Shown here: positions 48,801-60,170 of the stretch, one piece after another | Position numbering within the stretch: position 1 is the stretch's first letter | Layout: every line of letters begins with the position of its first letter | Assembly (NCBI GenBank): GCA_036872755.1 | Contig: JAVHNS010000005.1 | Span: 2,418,001 to 2,482,000, forward strand | Length of the DNA: 64,000 nt | Reading direction: 5' to 3' | Origin: Orbilia blumenaviensis | Lineage: Eukaryota > Ascomycota > Orbiliomycetes > Orbiliales > Orbiliaceae | Notes under the pieces: generated by a model | What the model saw: the letters and a program-made list of their open reading frames with translations, nothing else | Database searches by the model: none | What the model was told of the DNA's origin: nothing | Position numbers and translations under genes: made by a program

Positions 48801-49078
48801 AACCTGGAGCTCCGCTTCGTACTGGTTTTATCATTGTGCCTCGTGACAACAGACTTGCTTCGGATGGACCATCGACTACCCTATCGAAGGTGGTGAAGAC
48901 AATGGACAGTACGCAATACGCCCCAACAGCTATTAAGATTGCTGCTAGGAATATGGGAGAGAGTATAACCCAACCGTTGGAAGCGAGGAGTGGCGCCCCG
49001 CACAATCTGCTAGGACATAACTTCTTTTCCTTGCTGTTGGTCGCGGTGGTCGTTTCTTGCATAAATCTCCTATCATAA
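45884..49078 (+). CDS. Thr/Pro/Ser-rich secreted protein with GPI-type ending
   Basis: A single exon encodes 1064 residues. The N-terminus WTTALLRALIVLGTTSAA is a signal peptide. Most of the protein is Thr/Pro/Glu/Ser-rich and mucin-like, with a block of EEPTTT hexapeptides around residues 200-270. There is one Cys pair in the body, LCGGLNQPDCPE (about 449-460). The same ten-residue core occurs in the large surface protein at 20.4-24.3 kb. Repeated TVFVTLPQVTVTVF and STVYITTSVFSTS segments resemble beta-rich stalks of fungal adhesins. The C-terminus has a small-residue site (RSGAP) followed by hydrophobic FFSLLLVAVVVSC, a GPI-anchor pattern. It is probably an O-mannosylated wall protein. The minus-strand frames over it are shadows. 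Confidence 0.88.
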   Translation: MVGSGWTTALLRALIVLGTTSAAPLRSLERNDMDQVVRDSTQLRERNDYLPPVGFENKFENKFEKRYELPTIVYGTKISTPEETIPPTTIELIGPTTNAAEPIITSSEEPAATTTAEATPEPEPEPETTSEDNYLEPTSISSVQTTDYVLTPTESVTTSEPTITEAPTATEEPTTVEETTTTEEPTLVVEPTTTEEPELTVKPTTTEEPTTTEEPTTTEKPTITEEPTTTEEPTTTEEPTTTEEPTTTEEPTTTEEPTTTEKPTTTEEPTLIEEPTTTTEMEPTTTEESTTVLEATSTAQYGGSPTDETSISSIVSTSADVLPTDFFTESGFSTIPPPTSAEPTEPIQTSTDVNTATVEPTSNYETEPTSYAAEPTSTTEVSSIGAVPTTTTEDIISTSQSPDPTTEAVESTTSLPEATTTSEAPTTIETETQTPETTTVSEEPYPTELCGGLNQPDCPETSSEAVPTKIPGYPSNTDVLVSTTDIPAETTLLDPETSTSEPLVPTGVPDLGPGFSFITPPEVDPTSTSTDPVATSSSTEVLIETTEVPTSSTSDDIVPTSTTTKKTVSSTVYITTSVFSTSTTTESLTVTTPSTTSTLEADTPELPTSDAQDLPSTYEYAGPTTAVPLPSQGGPGGPDIILPSSTVDTAVPDTTDVPETPSEVAPTEIAPLPTTTIAPPPEVPISEVVPPTTEQVPVPTEVSPEPTPYIPTGNPGAPPDLIIPSTTISDLVTEPVGGGDEETVTVTSELSTIFITETSTTLIESSTEPNLQQPTTVFVTLPQVTVTVFPSSTDIPEISTSAVEPVQTTAAAGAPPDLLLPSPDPAPYEPVPTNNSEVPVATKEPVPYPSDSLSSTPPLARSTVFEHVTITNTHNLVITHTSTVTALPAPPAQDTPIPVTTSTGVVITVSEIVTEVVSQTVAPDFGNIISVTKTAAYPGPLLPAPVQPEVGPITTTVIMAPTPERIEVPSTTEPGAPLRTGFIIVPRDNRLASDGPSTTLSKVVKTMDSTQYAPTAIKIAARNMGESITQPLEARSGAPHNLLGHNFFSLLLVAVVVSCINLLS
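46490..46700 (+). repeat. 18-nt tandem coding repeat
   Basis: An 18-nt unit (cctacgacaactgaggaa and close variants) encodes PTTTEE and is repeated about eleven times. Several adjacent copies (about 46550-46650) are identical, suggesting active length change. Confidence 0.9.
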
Positions 49079-49928
49079 CTTCCGCATAGCCTTTAATTTT
49101 CCTTTTATCTTTTTTCCTGTTGTTACCTTTTTCTTTTTGTTCTGTTTCCCGTTATTTTGGTATTTTCATTGGGTTTGATTGGCGTTAGATATTTGATTAC
49201 CCTCTCCGTAGCTTGGGTCGCATCACTGCGCCGGCTTACTTACCTACCACTCATATTGCCGTTTAGCATTTCCCAATACTTATATTTTCCTTTGTTATAT
49301 TTCCACATCTGTTTGGCTTTGACTTGAGTATATATATCCTAAAAAATTGACTACCTACTGAGTAGTTATCCCTAGAATCTAATAATCACTGAAAACATGG
49401 ATTCCATGTGTCTATAAACAATAGTTTCATTCCTAAGAGCGCTTGTTTCAACATGCATACAGGGTAGTTGTAGCTCTACTGCAAATTAATCACCAGTAAC
49501 TTCTATTTAACGCCCCAGATCAGAAGCAGTGTCTATAGACACACGGGCGTCTGCACAGGTGCAGTTCGTCGCGACGTCGTTACAAGCATTAAGGCGACAA
49601 CACATCTTGTCCGCGAAAAATTGTTGGATAACGTAGGAAACACTTACCGCTTTCGGACAAGTAAGAGCTTTCTAAATTTAGCCTCATGGGCCATGGTCAC
49701 AATGAAGCAAAATAACTCTCATAGCATGTCACCCGCAAAAACAAGGTTCTGAAACCTATCCTGCTGAAAAGGGGAGACTCGTCCTTTTTCGCCACGGATA
49801 TGAATTATATTTTCGTGTTCGGATTACTTCAAAGGAATTGTTATTTTATTTAATTTTATTTTATTTTTTTCGGTTTCAACGACACCGATGTCGATGCGAC
49901 CAGGTTTCTATTTTTGGTGTTTCAAGCG

Positions 49929-49955
49929 AAAAAAAAAAAAAAAAAAAAAAAAAAA
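49929..49955 (+). repeat. Poly-A tract of about 27 nt
   Basis: This uninterrupted A run lies in the gene-poor region downstream of the Thr-rich surface protein gene. No flanking duplication was found. Confidence 0.8.
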
Positions 49956-50774
49956 GTACGCCTGTGATGGAAATTCGTTTCATTTGCGGACGTGCAGCCT
50001 CGCTGCAGTGCTGCAGGACCCATCATTTCAATAGGCTCTATTCTTAGAGTTTCCCGGACTGCGTTGTTAATTTTCTAGTGCTGCAGGGTGGTCGAGTTAC
50101 TTTTTATTTTTTGCGACCCGGTCGGCCTGTGAGGCGATGCAAGAAAAAAGCCAAAAGATATCAACTCTTGGGCTTATGATATGTTATGATTACTGGTGGG
50201 GGAGCCGAGGCAAAGGGACGATGCTGAATGTTTGTTGAACAGCTAACCCAACGGTAAGTCTTTCCGTCCGATTCGATTAACCAGATTATCTATATAGTTA
50301 TTTATATTTATATACTATGTATCAAACAAGAGCCCCAATGAAATGGTGTTCTTCCCACGTTGTTACTATAACTGAAGAAAGCGGGAGCATCTGAAACCGC
50401 TGGGAATCGACAACGTTGACATGCACGTCAAAATGCAAAGAAGCTGTTATCAGAGGGAAAAACCCGGGTGCGGGAAGTGCTATTATAAAAGAAGAAAATG
50501 TTTGAATCTTCAATCTGAAACTTGCGAGAAATGAGAATCAGGCAGCAGTGCGAGGGGGAAAACCACAGTGGGAAGCTCAGCTTGTATTTTTCCCAGCTGG
50601 TGTCTTCATTTCTGAGGCCTTCTTCCTTTTTTTCTCACATCTATTTCGCATTATCGGTGAGGAGGCCGCAAGGCAAAAGAGAAAAGGAAAAAAGTATTAT
50701 GTTCTTATTCTCCTAAGCGCGCGGTCTAAGCACCCCTCCCTCCAGTTGCATTGATCAGCTGGGGTTCGAATCAA

Positions 50775-50892
50775 CCAATGAGCCTGAGATACCACAACCA
50801 ATGAATGGCCTGCTTTGACCTCTCGCGTCCGTTCAGTTGGCGCCCACCTCCTTGAAATGGGTGTGGAGAAGGCATGTCTCAAACGGACCAAT
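50775..50892 (+). promoter_or_regulatory. Cluster of three CCAAT boxes
   Basis: CCAAT occurs at 50775-50779, 50798-50802 and 50888-50892 on the plus strand, each preceded by A or GA. Such clusters bind the fungal HAP/CBF complex upstream of transcription starts. The cluster lies about 230-350 nt before the open frame at 51125, so it may mark an unannotated transcript. This is inference from motif spacing only. Confidence 0.35.
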
Positions 50893-53800
50893 CGTAGCTG
50901 TTTACCGGATACTTGGTTCATGGGTCCCCCCTTCCCTTCCCTTCTTTCCCACATGAGCGAAAAATGAGAGCCCACACCACCCACACCTTTCGACCCAGGG
51001 CGTCTTCTGCCCCAAAAAGAAAAAAGTGAAGAGAATAAAGTGACGTTTGGAGCTACCAATTTTGACTGGGAATTAGAGGTAGAGAAGATGTACACTTTCC
51101 CTACGGACGGGACAACGATATGCAATGATGAGTTGTTCAAACGGGGACCCGCCCGTCCAAAATGGCACTTTTCTTCCCTTTTGCTCTGGAATATCATTGG
51201 TGGTGCGTGTGAACAGCAAGAGATATTTCTCACCAGATGCGGCTCTTTTTCTTGAACAGTTTATGCAGGTCTTTAATGCCTTACGTGCCCGAGAGAAGCC
51301 TGTTGCATGTTGTGCAGAGATAATGAACATGTTCAAATTCGCACACCCTCCAAGAATCGAAATCCCGGAGAAAGTAGCTGCGGAATTCGAAACGTTGAAT
51401 TCCGACATCAATAGATATCTCGGCTCTGTTTCGCATCCTGCAATATTCATCAGGTAAAAAGCTTTTTTGGAGATGTAAGATTTGAACCTGCATCTCGCTA
51501 AAGTAAGAATCCCGATGCCGAAGAAGAGGGGGTACTAACTTCGTTTCACAACTGATATCATGGTCATGGTGGCAGTCCTTTCTTTGTAAATGATAGGTAA
51601 GGTTCAAGCTATTGTTCTCATCTGATGCCGCAGCTGCGCAGGTCTGATCCTCCCCCTCTTCCTTCCCGAGGGGCCTTTGCTCATCTGCTTGCCCCTCCGC
51701 CGCCTGCTGGCTTAGCTGTTTTCGTTCGTGCCGTTTCCTTCGGGAGAGGGGTTCTTTGCTCGAAGAGGTAAGATTTGACCGGCAGCTGGTTAGTATGATG
51801 ACCTTACATAGGCGCCTCAGCTGCCTTCACCCTGGTCAGTGGTTGAGCCATCATTTTGAAACATATATCTGATATCAAATGTTGGAATTGGGGTGACAGC
51901 AACAGCCCCGGTGCGCGACAGCTTTGGTTTATTGCATCGGTATATTGAATTCGAATCGTTGGATTCTCCGGTCGATATTTCCCAACAAGTAATTCTTTAC
52001 AAAATTCCTATTGGAGGCCTTTTGAGTATCTCTCACACATTTTTTATTATGGGGACCCGCGCGACCCTCTCATTTGGGTCACCAATTCTTGCATTTTGTA
52101 GGGCGCAGTGACCTTTTTTGCGCCATCAGGTGATTTCCCAGCGTCTCGGGAAGACACCCTCAATTTCACCTTTGGTGGTGGTGGTGGTTTTTTTTCTTTT
52201 CGATTCTCCACTTTTCCCGGCTTTCTCAACTGACTTGACTGGGGTGCTAGGCCTCCTCGTGGGCATCCGTACTTACATACGCTCGATCAATATATCCCGA
52301 ACGAAGGATACCCACAAATCTGAAATCCGAAGTCTAGAGCCCTTTCTTTTGACAATTTCTTTCAACATGATATGACTGATTGACTGATTGATTGACTCGA
52401 GTACGTATCATAATCATGGTCACGGCACACACACACTTACCGAAGCACTCAATCTGAGGAAAAACATGTTCTATTATATTGGGTGCCTGATAGAGAGATC
52501 AGATCCGTCGACGATAGAAAAGCAAAATCCGAACCTATCAGGTTCCTTCCCGGAAGTATATTCTAGATAAAAAATTGAAGTGTTTTGGCCTGATAGTCTC
52601 CCCACACACACACACGCACATGGACATACGAATCCTAAGAAGTATACGTAGCCTTGCGAGTCAAGCAAGTCAAGTCGAGTCGAGGTTGGATTGATGCCCC
52701 CTTCGTCATAGGGATATCATTGCACATAAGTAAGATTTATGTGCAGAGTAACGTCGTTGCCGCTGAGTGGCATATAATCCCGGGCGGGTAAAATCCTTCT
52801 TTTGCATCTGATTATGTATGAAGAAGAATCCGACTCGATCGCGGCGCGGAAGTCTGCAGATTTTTTTTTCCTTTTAATTTTTCGATTTTAATTTTTCGAT
52901 TTTTCCCTGCCTCCGTCGATGCGATTTTTGATCACCGAAGCGATTTTTGCCGATGGAGGCAGACCCACGCACTGACACACACATTTCCCATCTACGGGGA
53001 ACTGAACTAAGAGTTGGCTCGTGTAAATTGTTTTTTTTCGTCCCGCTTCCAAATCCTGTCTGGCGGAACCGTCGAGCGAACGAGCTTCTCGTGCGTGGTT
53101 TCTTGAGAGAGGAGCCCCACCACACGATAGCCCCTCTTACATACTGTGTTGAAGCTAGTGTCTTGGTATCGAAGAAAGAAAGCAAAGAGAAAAAAAAAAA
53201 GGCAGCGTGCATTGTACTTTCTTGATAATATCAATATCAATATCAATATCAATGAGATTCCGAAATTTGAGTTGGGCCCTGTTTGATTAATTAGATTTTT
53301 CTTTCTCGATGTTTTAAGTTTTTCTTTCCTCTTGGGTAAGTCCCAAGATTAAACAGCAAATTTCGAGAAACCCACCGACCCCTGCACAGACAATAAACAT
53401 GGACATTTGAGGTGTGTGTATGTATGAAGTTATCTGCAACTGACTTGAAAATGAATGGATGATGAATTTGGTTGTGGAGTGAAGTGGAGCAGAGGGTGAG
53501 CGGAGTGTCTTGCCCTGCCCTCAGACTGGGTAACCAGTCAGGTGTCAGCCCGTCTGCCTCACCCGTCCCTTGGGAGCAGCGCAAGCAAAGAGGATAAAAA
53601 AAAGAAAGGAAGGGTGAAAGAAAAAAAGAAAAGGTAAGATCAAAAGAGACGAACAAGCGGTGCATGCTGCTAAATGTGGGCATGGCAGCGAGAGCAAGAG
53701 CAAAGAGCAAAGAGCAAGAATTCGGAAGACGATGAGAGAGAGAGAGAGAGAGAAAGAAGAAACGACAGCGATATGCTTTTTTTCTCCTTGGGGGAAAGAT

Positions 53801-53999
53801 ATCGATACCAGCCAACCAGAGAACGACCCTTCTCTCCGGAGCATCGTGCTGGCAAGCAATGTAAGTCAGTCGGTCAGTCAGTCAGTCATCAGTCGGTAAA
53901 TACACGGGCGTAGATACCTACGTTCCAGACATCGTGCATACATTACATTACCTTACATTACCTTACATTTACATTTTACAGATATTACATTTGCCCATG

Positions 54000-56294
54000 A
54001 TGGATGTATTCAAATGAACGGCCCTGGGCCTGTTCCTGCCCGTTTTCCTCCCCCAGTCGATCCTGCTCAGTCGCGCGCTAGCTAGTTCGGCCATACAAAT
54101 AAGCACCCTCGACCCTTTCCCCTTCCCATCCCAGATTGATCCAACCATCCACCCATCATCCTCTGGTTATCCATCCAACCAGCCATCCACCCATCGTCAT
54201 CCTATCCCCATTCTAGTTGTAGTGCAGTCCAATCGATTCGCTGTTATCGTCGCAGTCGCATTCGTGCTTCGATCCCACCGTCGTTTGCCGCAGTTTTTGA
54301 TCTATCTGACCCACAGTAGCATTGTTTGCACTTCACATCACTTACTCGCCTGCCTGCCTGCCTGCCTGCTTACATACATACATACTTACATACTTTCTTC
54401 TGCTTCTTCTGCTTCTGCTTGATCTTGCCAGACGGGATCTAGCAAATTAACCCGAACCGGGCGGATAACTGTTCAACCACAACATTTTCCCCATTCCCAT
54501 TCCCATTCCCGCCCCCCCGTCTGTTCTAACCTGTCCCTTTGGTTGCTTCACCTGCTCTGCCTGGTTGATTGCTCTTGTCCACGTTTTGTTATTTTATTTT
54601 TCCTTCCCGCGGCGCCTCCGTTTTAAGTGGCCGGTTTTACCTGTCGCAGGCCAGATCCCAAAGTTATCCAAGATCCGGAGTAACTAGAGCACACACAGAC
54701 AATCACTACGCTTGCTCACAGTGGTAGTGTTAGCAGTCTCTTGTCTCTTGAATCCGCCCCGGCCGTTGCTTCTTGATACGATACGATAAGACAGAACCAG
54801 CCAGTCGACGTCTCTTGTTTTGAATATTCCCCGGTTTAATCTTCCTGGGTTGTCGCCCGACAATAATAGTTAAGCACTTTCACTCGATTTTTATATATTT
54901 TTTATTTCTATTAAAGTTTTATCTATTTCTATCTCTCTTTCTCTTTCTTCTTCAAGATAGAGCGTATACCGAAGCTTGTCGCCTACTGTTGCTTGCTTCG
55001 AATTCGGCCAAACGAAACATCCATCCGTCTATTCTTGTTATACATATTTCCTAACCTCAAACCTTCTATTCTATCCTATTCTACTATACCATACCGTACT
55101 AAAATTTTTTTTTTTTTCTTTCTTCTCTGTCTTAATTTCTATTTTCGACTTCGCCCAAACCCCAAACATCTCCCCCCAGGTTCAAGTCTGCTACAATAAG
55201 CTAAGCTGCCCGGGGTTTGAATTGGGTCTCTTTCCTCCCTCCCACTAAGCACCGAGCTAGCCTAGCCTTTAGGCGCCTGTGCAAGTTTCCCACACAACAG
55301 CCGGCGCTTTCGATTCAGAGTCTGCAACAAACCGGTCCAGGTCAGTTTCCCCCCTTCGCCCCTTCCCTTCTCGCCTCTTCAGCGTTTCCGTGCATATGCA
55401 GCATGCGCCTGTCCATGTAGTTTTAGTTCATGGTGGGCCGTACGTGCCTGTGTACTGTAGCCTACCAGCAGCCAGCTCTGTTTGTTCCGCTCTTCTGTAT
55501 AAAGACTTTGGGCCGCCCATTGTCATCCATCCATCCAATCTTATTCCTTCCCCCCCGATACCTATTACCATTACCAGACCAGACCTTGCCTTGCCTTGCC
55601 TTGCCTTGCCATATAATACCTTACCTTACCTCACCTTACCCCATATCTATATATATATTTACTTAACTGTATACATATATATATAGACATATACATATCT
55701 CTTCCAACGTCAGACGTCCACAAAGCCTCAAACGTTTCGTCCTTTCCCTCCAACCAAACCGAAGAGAATTCCGATACCCTCTTTTTTTTTTTGTTTTAAC
55801 GACAGTGACGTTTTCTCTCTCAAACAAACGCTCGAAAACAAAAAAGTTAGTCTAACCTACTGCGGAAGTCTGCTACATCGATTCTTCCTTTTCCCTCTTT
55901 GCCTTTCTACCTTTTCTTTCCACTTAATACCCATTACGTGTTTGTCTGGAACTTGGGAACCCATTTATCACACGCTCTCGCACACACTTCATATCCTATC
56001 ACATCACATTCGCACTGCGCTACTGCTGCTTTCGAAACCGTATAACGTTCAATCCAACATTGTATCCTAACCTTCTGCGGCGAATACAGTCAATCCGGTC
56101 TAAACATCCATACATACATACGTCTATATAACGAACAGTCAACCATCTCTTCAGCTCTGTGAGCAAGGGATTCATTCCTTCGAGTAATTTTCTCTCTCTC
56201 TCTTTGGAGTCAGCCTCAACATACATACAGCCACATTCCAATACATACATACTACACAACCTACTCAAGAAAAATATCGACAGACAAGGAAAAA
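54000..56294 (+). promoter_or_regulatory. Long pyrimidine-rich promoter and 5' leader
   Basis: More than 2 kb ahead of the start at 56295 is dominated by C/T tracts and short tandem repeats such as cttgc (about 55578-55611), tgcc and acat units (54350-54395) and atac runs. It also contains many short upstream open frames. Potential donors (for example gtcagt at 55340) could give leader introns. The pattern suits an unusually long, perhaps spliced and uORF-rich leader of a regulated gene. Exact transcript bounds cannot be seen. Confidence 0.4.
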
Positions 56295-57086
56295 ATGTCT
56301 CCATCACCAACAGCACTCCTTCCTAAATCTGCCAATGCAATGTCTCTCCCACCTTCCCATCTTCCGGATACTCCACAGTCTCCATCCTTCCCATCCGAAT
56401 TGCCAACTCCAAAGTCCGCCGGATTTAAGTCACTATCCCTTGACGATAATGTCAGGACTCCCTTGACCCCGCCATCGGCTTATTTGGACTTCCTGAAGAC
56501 ATCGATCGTGATGAGGACACCCACATCTGCGACATTCAGAGATGTTCCTCTCCCACCGACATCAGCGCCACTTTCTGCCGGCTGCACATGCCGTGGGCGA
56601 CGAGTGATCAAGAAACCAGTCAGCCTTACCTCGAAAAAGTCCGGCAATGAGAGCGGAAGCAACAACAGCAGCCGAGAATCCTCGTGTGATAGCACTGGAT
56701 CTGCTGTCTGTTCGAATTACTGCTACTACCCACCTCCAACTCCATACACACCAATGACACCGGGATGCCTAAGAACTCCCCTCTCCGCAGGAACCAAGAG
56801 ACTCAGGATACCACCATCTCCAGCTTTCTCTCCAAATTACAATGCTGCCTTCGAGAGCCCCTTCCCGGTCTACTCCTCGGCCACACCAAGGACACCGATA
56901 ACAGAAGAGGACGAAGACGAGCTTTTGGAAGCTGGCATTCTTAGCGCGAGCGGCGAGAGACCCAAGAAGTCCGCTTGTCGCCATAAGAAGATCGTCACAA
57001 TAAGAGCCGACGCCGCCGCTTTGTCGAGAACAGCACGCATGAAGCTCATGGCCGCTCCCAAAGGCAAGAAGAGAAGAGTAGACTAA
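56295..57086 (+). CDS. Pro/Ser/Thr-rich protein with many SP/TP sites and basic C-terminus
   Basis: A single exon encodes 263 residues, and the start has a good fungal context (aaaaaATGtct). I do not recognize a named family. The protein is full of proline-directed phosphorylation sites, for example LTPPSAYLDFL, PPPTPYTPMTPG and PPSPAFSPNY. It also has a Cys-containing patch (GCTCRGRRVIKKP), an acidic patch (ITEEDEDELLEAG) and a basic end (KGKKRRVD) that looks like a nuclear localization signal. The first and third motif blocks read like conserved short linear motifs. A nuclear regulatory role under CDK or MAP-kinase control is inferred. The very long leader suggests tight expression control. 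Confidence 0.75.
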   Translation: MSPSPTALLPKSANAMSLPPSHLPDTPQSPSFPSELPTPKSAGFKSLSLDDNVRTPLTPPSAYLDFLKTSIVMRTPTSATFRDVPLPPTSAPLSAGCTCRGRRVIKKPVSLTSKKSGNESGSNNSSRESSCDSTGSAVCSNYCYYPPPTPYTPMTPGCLRTPLSAGTKRLRIPPSPAFSPNYNAAFESPFPVYSSATPRTPITEEDEDELLEAGILSASGERPKKSACRHKKIVTIRADAAALSRTARMKLMAAPKGKKRRVD

Positions 57087-60000
57087 ACAAAAGGAATGAC
57101 AAGAAAAAATCACACCAACTCACAAAAGACAGGATCTTTTCTTCTGTTCATGTTGATAATATACCTACTCCTCCTTTTTTTTATTATTATTTACTGCGGG
57201 ATACCTCTTTGTGTTTTTTCAAAAATAAATGTCTTGTCGATTAGCTTGTTAGGGTTGTCTTTGGGGATATCATGACTGCAACTAATGGAGTTATCTTTTT
57301 TTTCTTTCCTTTCAACTTGTCATTTCTCTCTCTCTCTCTCTCTCTTTTCCGTTATCAGAGATACTCATATACAATGCTGTCCTTTAACTGGGGTTGCCGG
57401 CTTTCTTTTACTATCAAGACATCTTGCATTGGCTTTTCTTTCGGCCAAAACCTTTCCTTAATTTTCTATTCTACATTCCATTTTTCCTTTGCGCCACAAG
57501 GAGCAGCCTTTCTCAATCTACTCGGCGCATGAATACCACTGCGCTTTGTTCTGCTCATGTCGCATTCTATGTTCCACCATTTTATCCTGTCATCAGTCGG
57601 GAATCTGCTTTTACTATGTTATATATATAATTTAAGAACACACCACCTTCCTTTACTGTCCTTACAGCAAATGGTCTGTCAATGGATACACTTGAGAAGG
57701 CTCATCCTTCAATTCAAATCAAAACTGATTACTACCTCTCTCACACATCTACGTTTCCACTCGCATTGCGCGCAACATATATCGTAAGGCTTCGCTTGTA
57801 GCAGCTTTAAAGATTGAACATGTAATTGATCGTGATCGCCATCCCTATCGTTGCATTGATAGAAACACTCAATGCAAAGGAAAAACCATTTCTCCGATCG
57901 ACGTATTCGAACCGCCCCTCGTAACCTATGCTATGCTATATGCTATATGCTATATGCTATGCTATATGGCAGACCACTCCGTTGCGCAACTGGGTGGCAG
58001 GTCAGTCATCGGTTGGACAAGCGGTTCCCCGACCACCTCACGAGCCGTGCTGCAGTTGCCATACCGCTCGCTTTCAATCCCTCCAACATCACTCTACTGC
58101 AGACCCAGGCTCTCTCAGACCGCCCGTATACCGGCCCACGTAGCTAAATGCCCAGGTGTTTACCCAATATATATGCGATGGTAAAAGGAGCAAACTTTAA
58201 GCAAAGCTCTCTGCCTTCTCCTGAAGCTTCCTGCGCCCCACCATCATACTTTTCTCCCTCTCCCGCTTCCTCATCTTTTTGCGCCTCTCTCTCTCTACTT
58301 CGTTTCCGTTTTGAATTAAGAGAAATAGAGAAAAACTCCAGCCCGCTCGGCTGGAGATGCATGCGCCTCTAATTCAATTCAAAAGAGAAAGGCACCGATC
58401 CATTCGACCCCAGCAGTTGTACCCGTCCGCAACCGGGGGGAAGGGGTAAGCATGTTAAAAAGTCATCAAGCGCCCGGCGATTTCTTTTTTTTCTCTCTTT
58501 TTATCGCCGCGCTGCCCCCCCCCTTTTGTTGGATTATGTGCGACAGGCACACATATTACATAGATGTTATCATCATCAGGTGGTTTTTGGCTCTTTTTTT
58601 TTTTTTTTTTTTTTGTCCCGGTCCACTCCCCGCTCCCAGCTGCAGACGTACACACTAACACCACATTCAGGTGTTGGACTTTAATCTTTCTTCGGCGATC
58701 GCATCTAACAAGCTAGTATGCTATGCTAACTATTAGTAACATATATATATGCTTAACCTTAAATTCCGGGGAATCTAAAAGAACGGGCGGGCGCGCAGAT
58801 CGAAATCGAAATTGCTTGCTACCGCCGCCAATGATGACGATCGATTATGCTAGTGATGACGGTGTCATAACTAGCTTCTTCCCCCCAACAAACTCGGGGA
58901 GAGACGAGGGCGAGGTAGCTTAGCTAACGAAAATAAATATCCGTCGAAGTTCGAAGAAGATCGAAAGAAAGGGGGTACATCGGCCGGTGAGGTTTATAGT
59001 ATGCTATCTAGACTTCGACCGGCGCTTCCGCATCCGGTAGAAATTACTTGACACGTATTATCTATACTGCTATAGCTACACTATGGCATAGCAATCTTAA
59101 AAAGAAGGGAGGAAAAAAAAAAAAAAAAAAGTTTATCAGGCAGCAATAGCTATCTAAGAGCAAGTATGATTAACTCGGATATGACACTGTTGATTGCTGC
59201 TGCTATCCTCACGAGCATGCATCTAGACAGTAAACCACAAATCCACACTATAAACAAGCCTAATTAGCAAAGGGTCTGTGCGTTATCCGTGATGTATCGA
59301 CCGATAGAGGTTATCAAATAAAAGATTTGATCACGAGTTCAGATCTAAGTACATATGCTCCACCGTTTATGGTGCCAGCATGGCATAGCATAGCATGGCA
59401 CGGCATGGCATAGCTATCTAAGCCTGTGTACTAGCTGCTCAGCTGATATCACAATGATTCTACGGAAGGAGAATAGTTACGAGGGTCCAAATCCTGGGGT
59501 AATAACCTATACTATCTTTTTTTTCTTTTGGTTTTCAGCCTTCTTTCTTTTCTTTTCTTTTCTTTTCTTTTTGTTTGGCTATCACCGTAGTAGTATACAC
59601 TAGTAAAGACAATAGATTACACTGTATTGAAGATAGTCGTACATTCTAGTAAAAACAAAGCTCAATCGAACTCTTATTGTTATATGCATGTATATATGTA
59701 TATTAGGACAAGAACAAAGGAGAAAGGGCAAAAACTGGAAAGCCCTTCTGCTGTCGTTTCCCAGATTGTTCGATTAATAGATCGAACGTAAAAAAGCGGA
59801 AAGAAAAAGAAAACGCCATGGTGATGCAGGTATAATATTGCAGGGTATCGATCGGGTTTATTAGAGCCTCTGGGAATAGTAGATACTGATCTAAATCCCT
59901 AGCTTTGAGAAAAAAGAAAATAGTGGCGCAGAGAGAGAAAAATATTAATGATGTATAGAAATGCCTGTACACACACGAAGAAAACGCGAGTGGACATTCC

Positions 60001-60170
60001 AGTGTCGACTCGAAGAAAGTTGAGGCGTTTGAGAGAGACAAAAGAAATTAAGAAAATGGGGGCGGTATAAAGAAAGAAGAGGTAAGGGAGAAAGAAGATA
60101 AAAGTGAGAATGACACAAAGAAAAGGAGATGGGGCAATAGAAGATATCAGTTTCTGTCGTTGTTATGTTA
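57087..60170. other. Gene-poor region of about 3.1 kb between convergent genes
   Basis: No gene is supported. There are microsatellites: CT at 57327-57345, tatgc-type units at 57929-57968, catgg/catag units at 59380-59415 and ttttc units at 59540-59570. Homopolymers of T (about 58594-58614) and A (59113-59130) are also present. Frames here are short and mostly run through these repeats. Confidence 0.45.

Larger units (their letters stand above)
49079..56294. other. Gene-poor region of about 7 kb with long leader at right end
   Basis: No gene is firmly supported. Contents include a T-rich 3' tail (49090-49160), a 27-nt A run (49929-49955), a CCAAT cluster near 50.8 kb, a GA run (53728-53753), an atatca run (53226-53252) and GTCA repeats (53864-53893). 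From about 54.0 kb a strongly pyrimidine-rich stretch runs up to the gene at 56295. Frames at 51040-51255 and 51125-51457 (+) are protein-like in composition but unrecognized and overlap each other. Confidence 0.4.

Noticed and set aside
50761..50785. ggttcgaatc resembling a tRNA T-loop
   Set aside because: Flanking bases do not form a T-stem and no A box lies upstream at the right distance.
51470..51560. tRNA-like B-box (ggttcaaatct on the minus strand)
   Set aside because: The T-stem has a mismatch, and no acceptor stem or anticodon arm can be folded around it.
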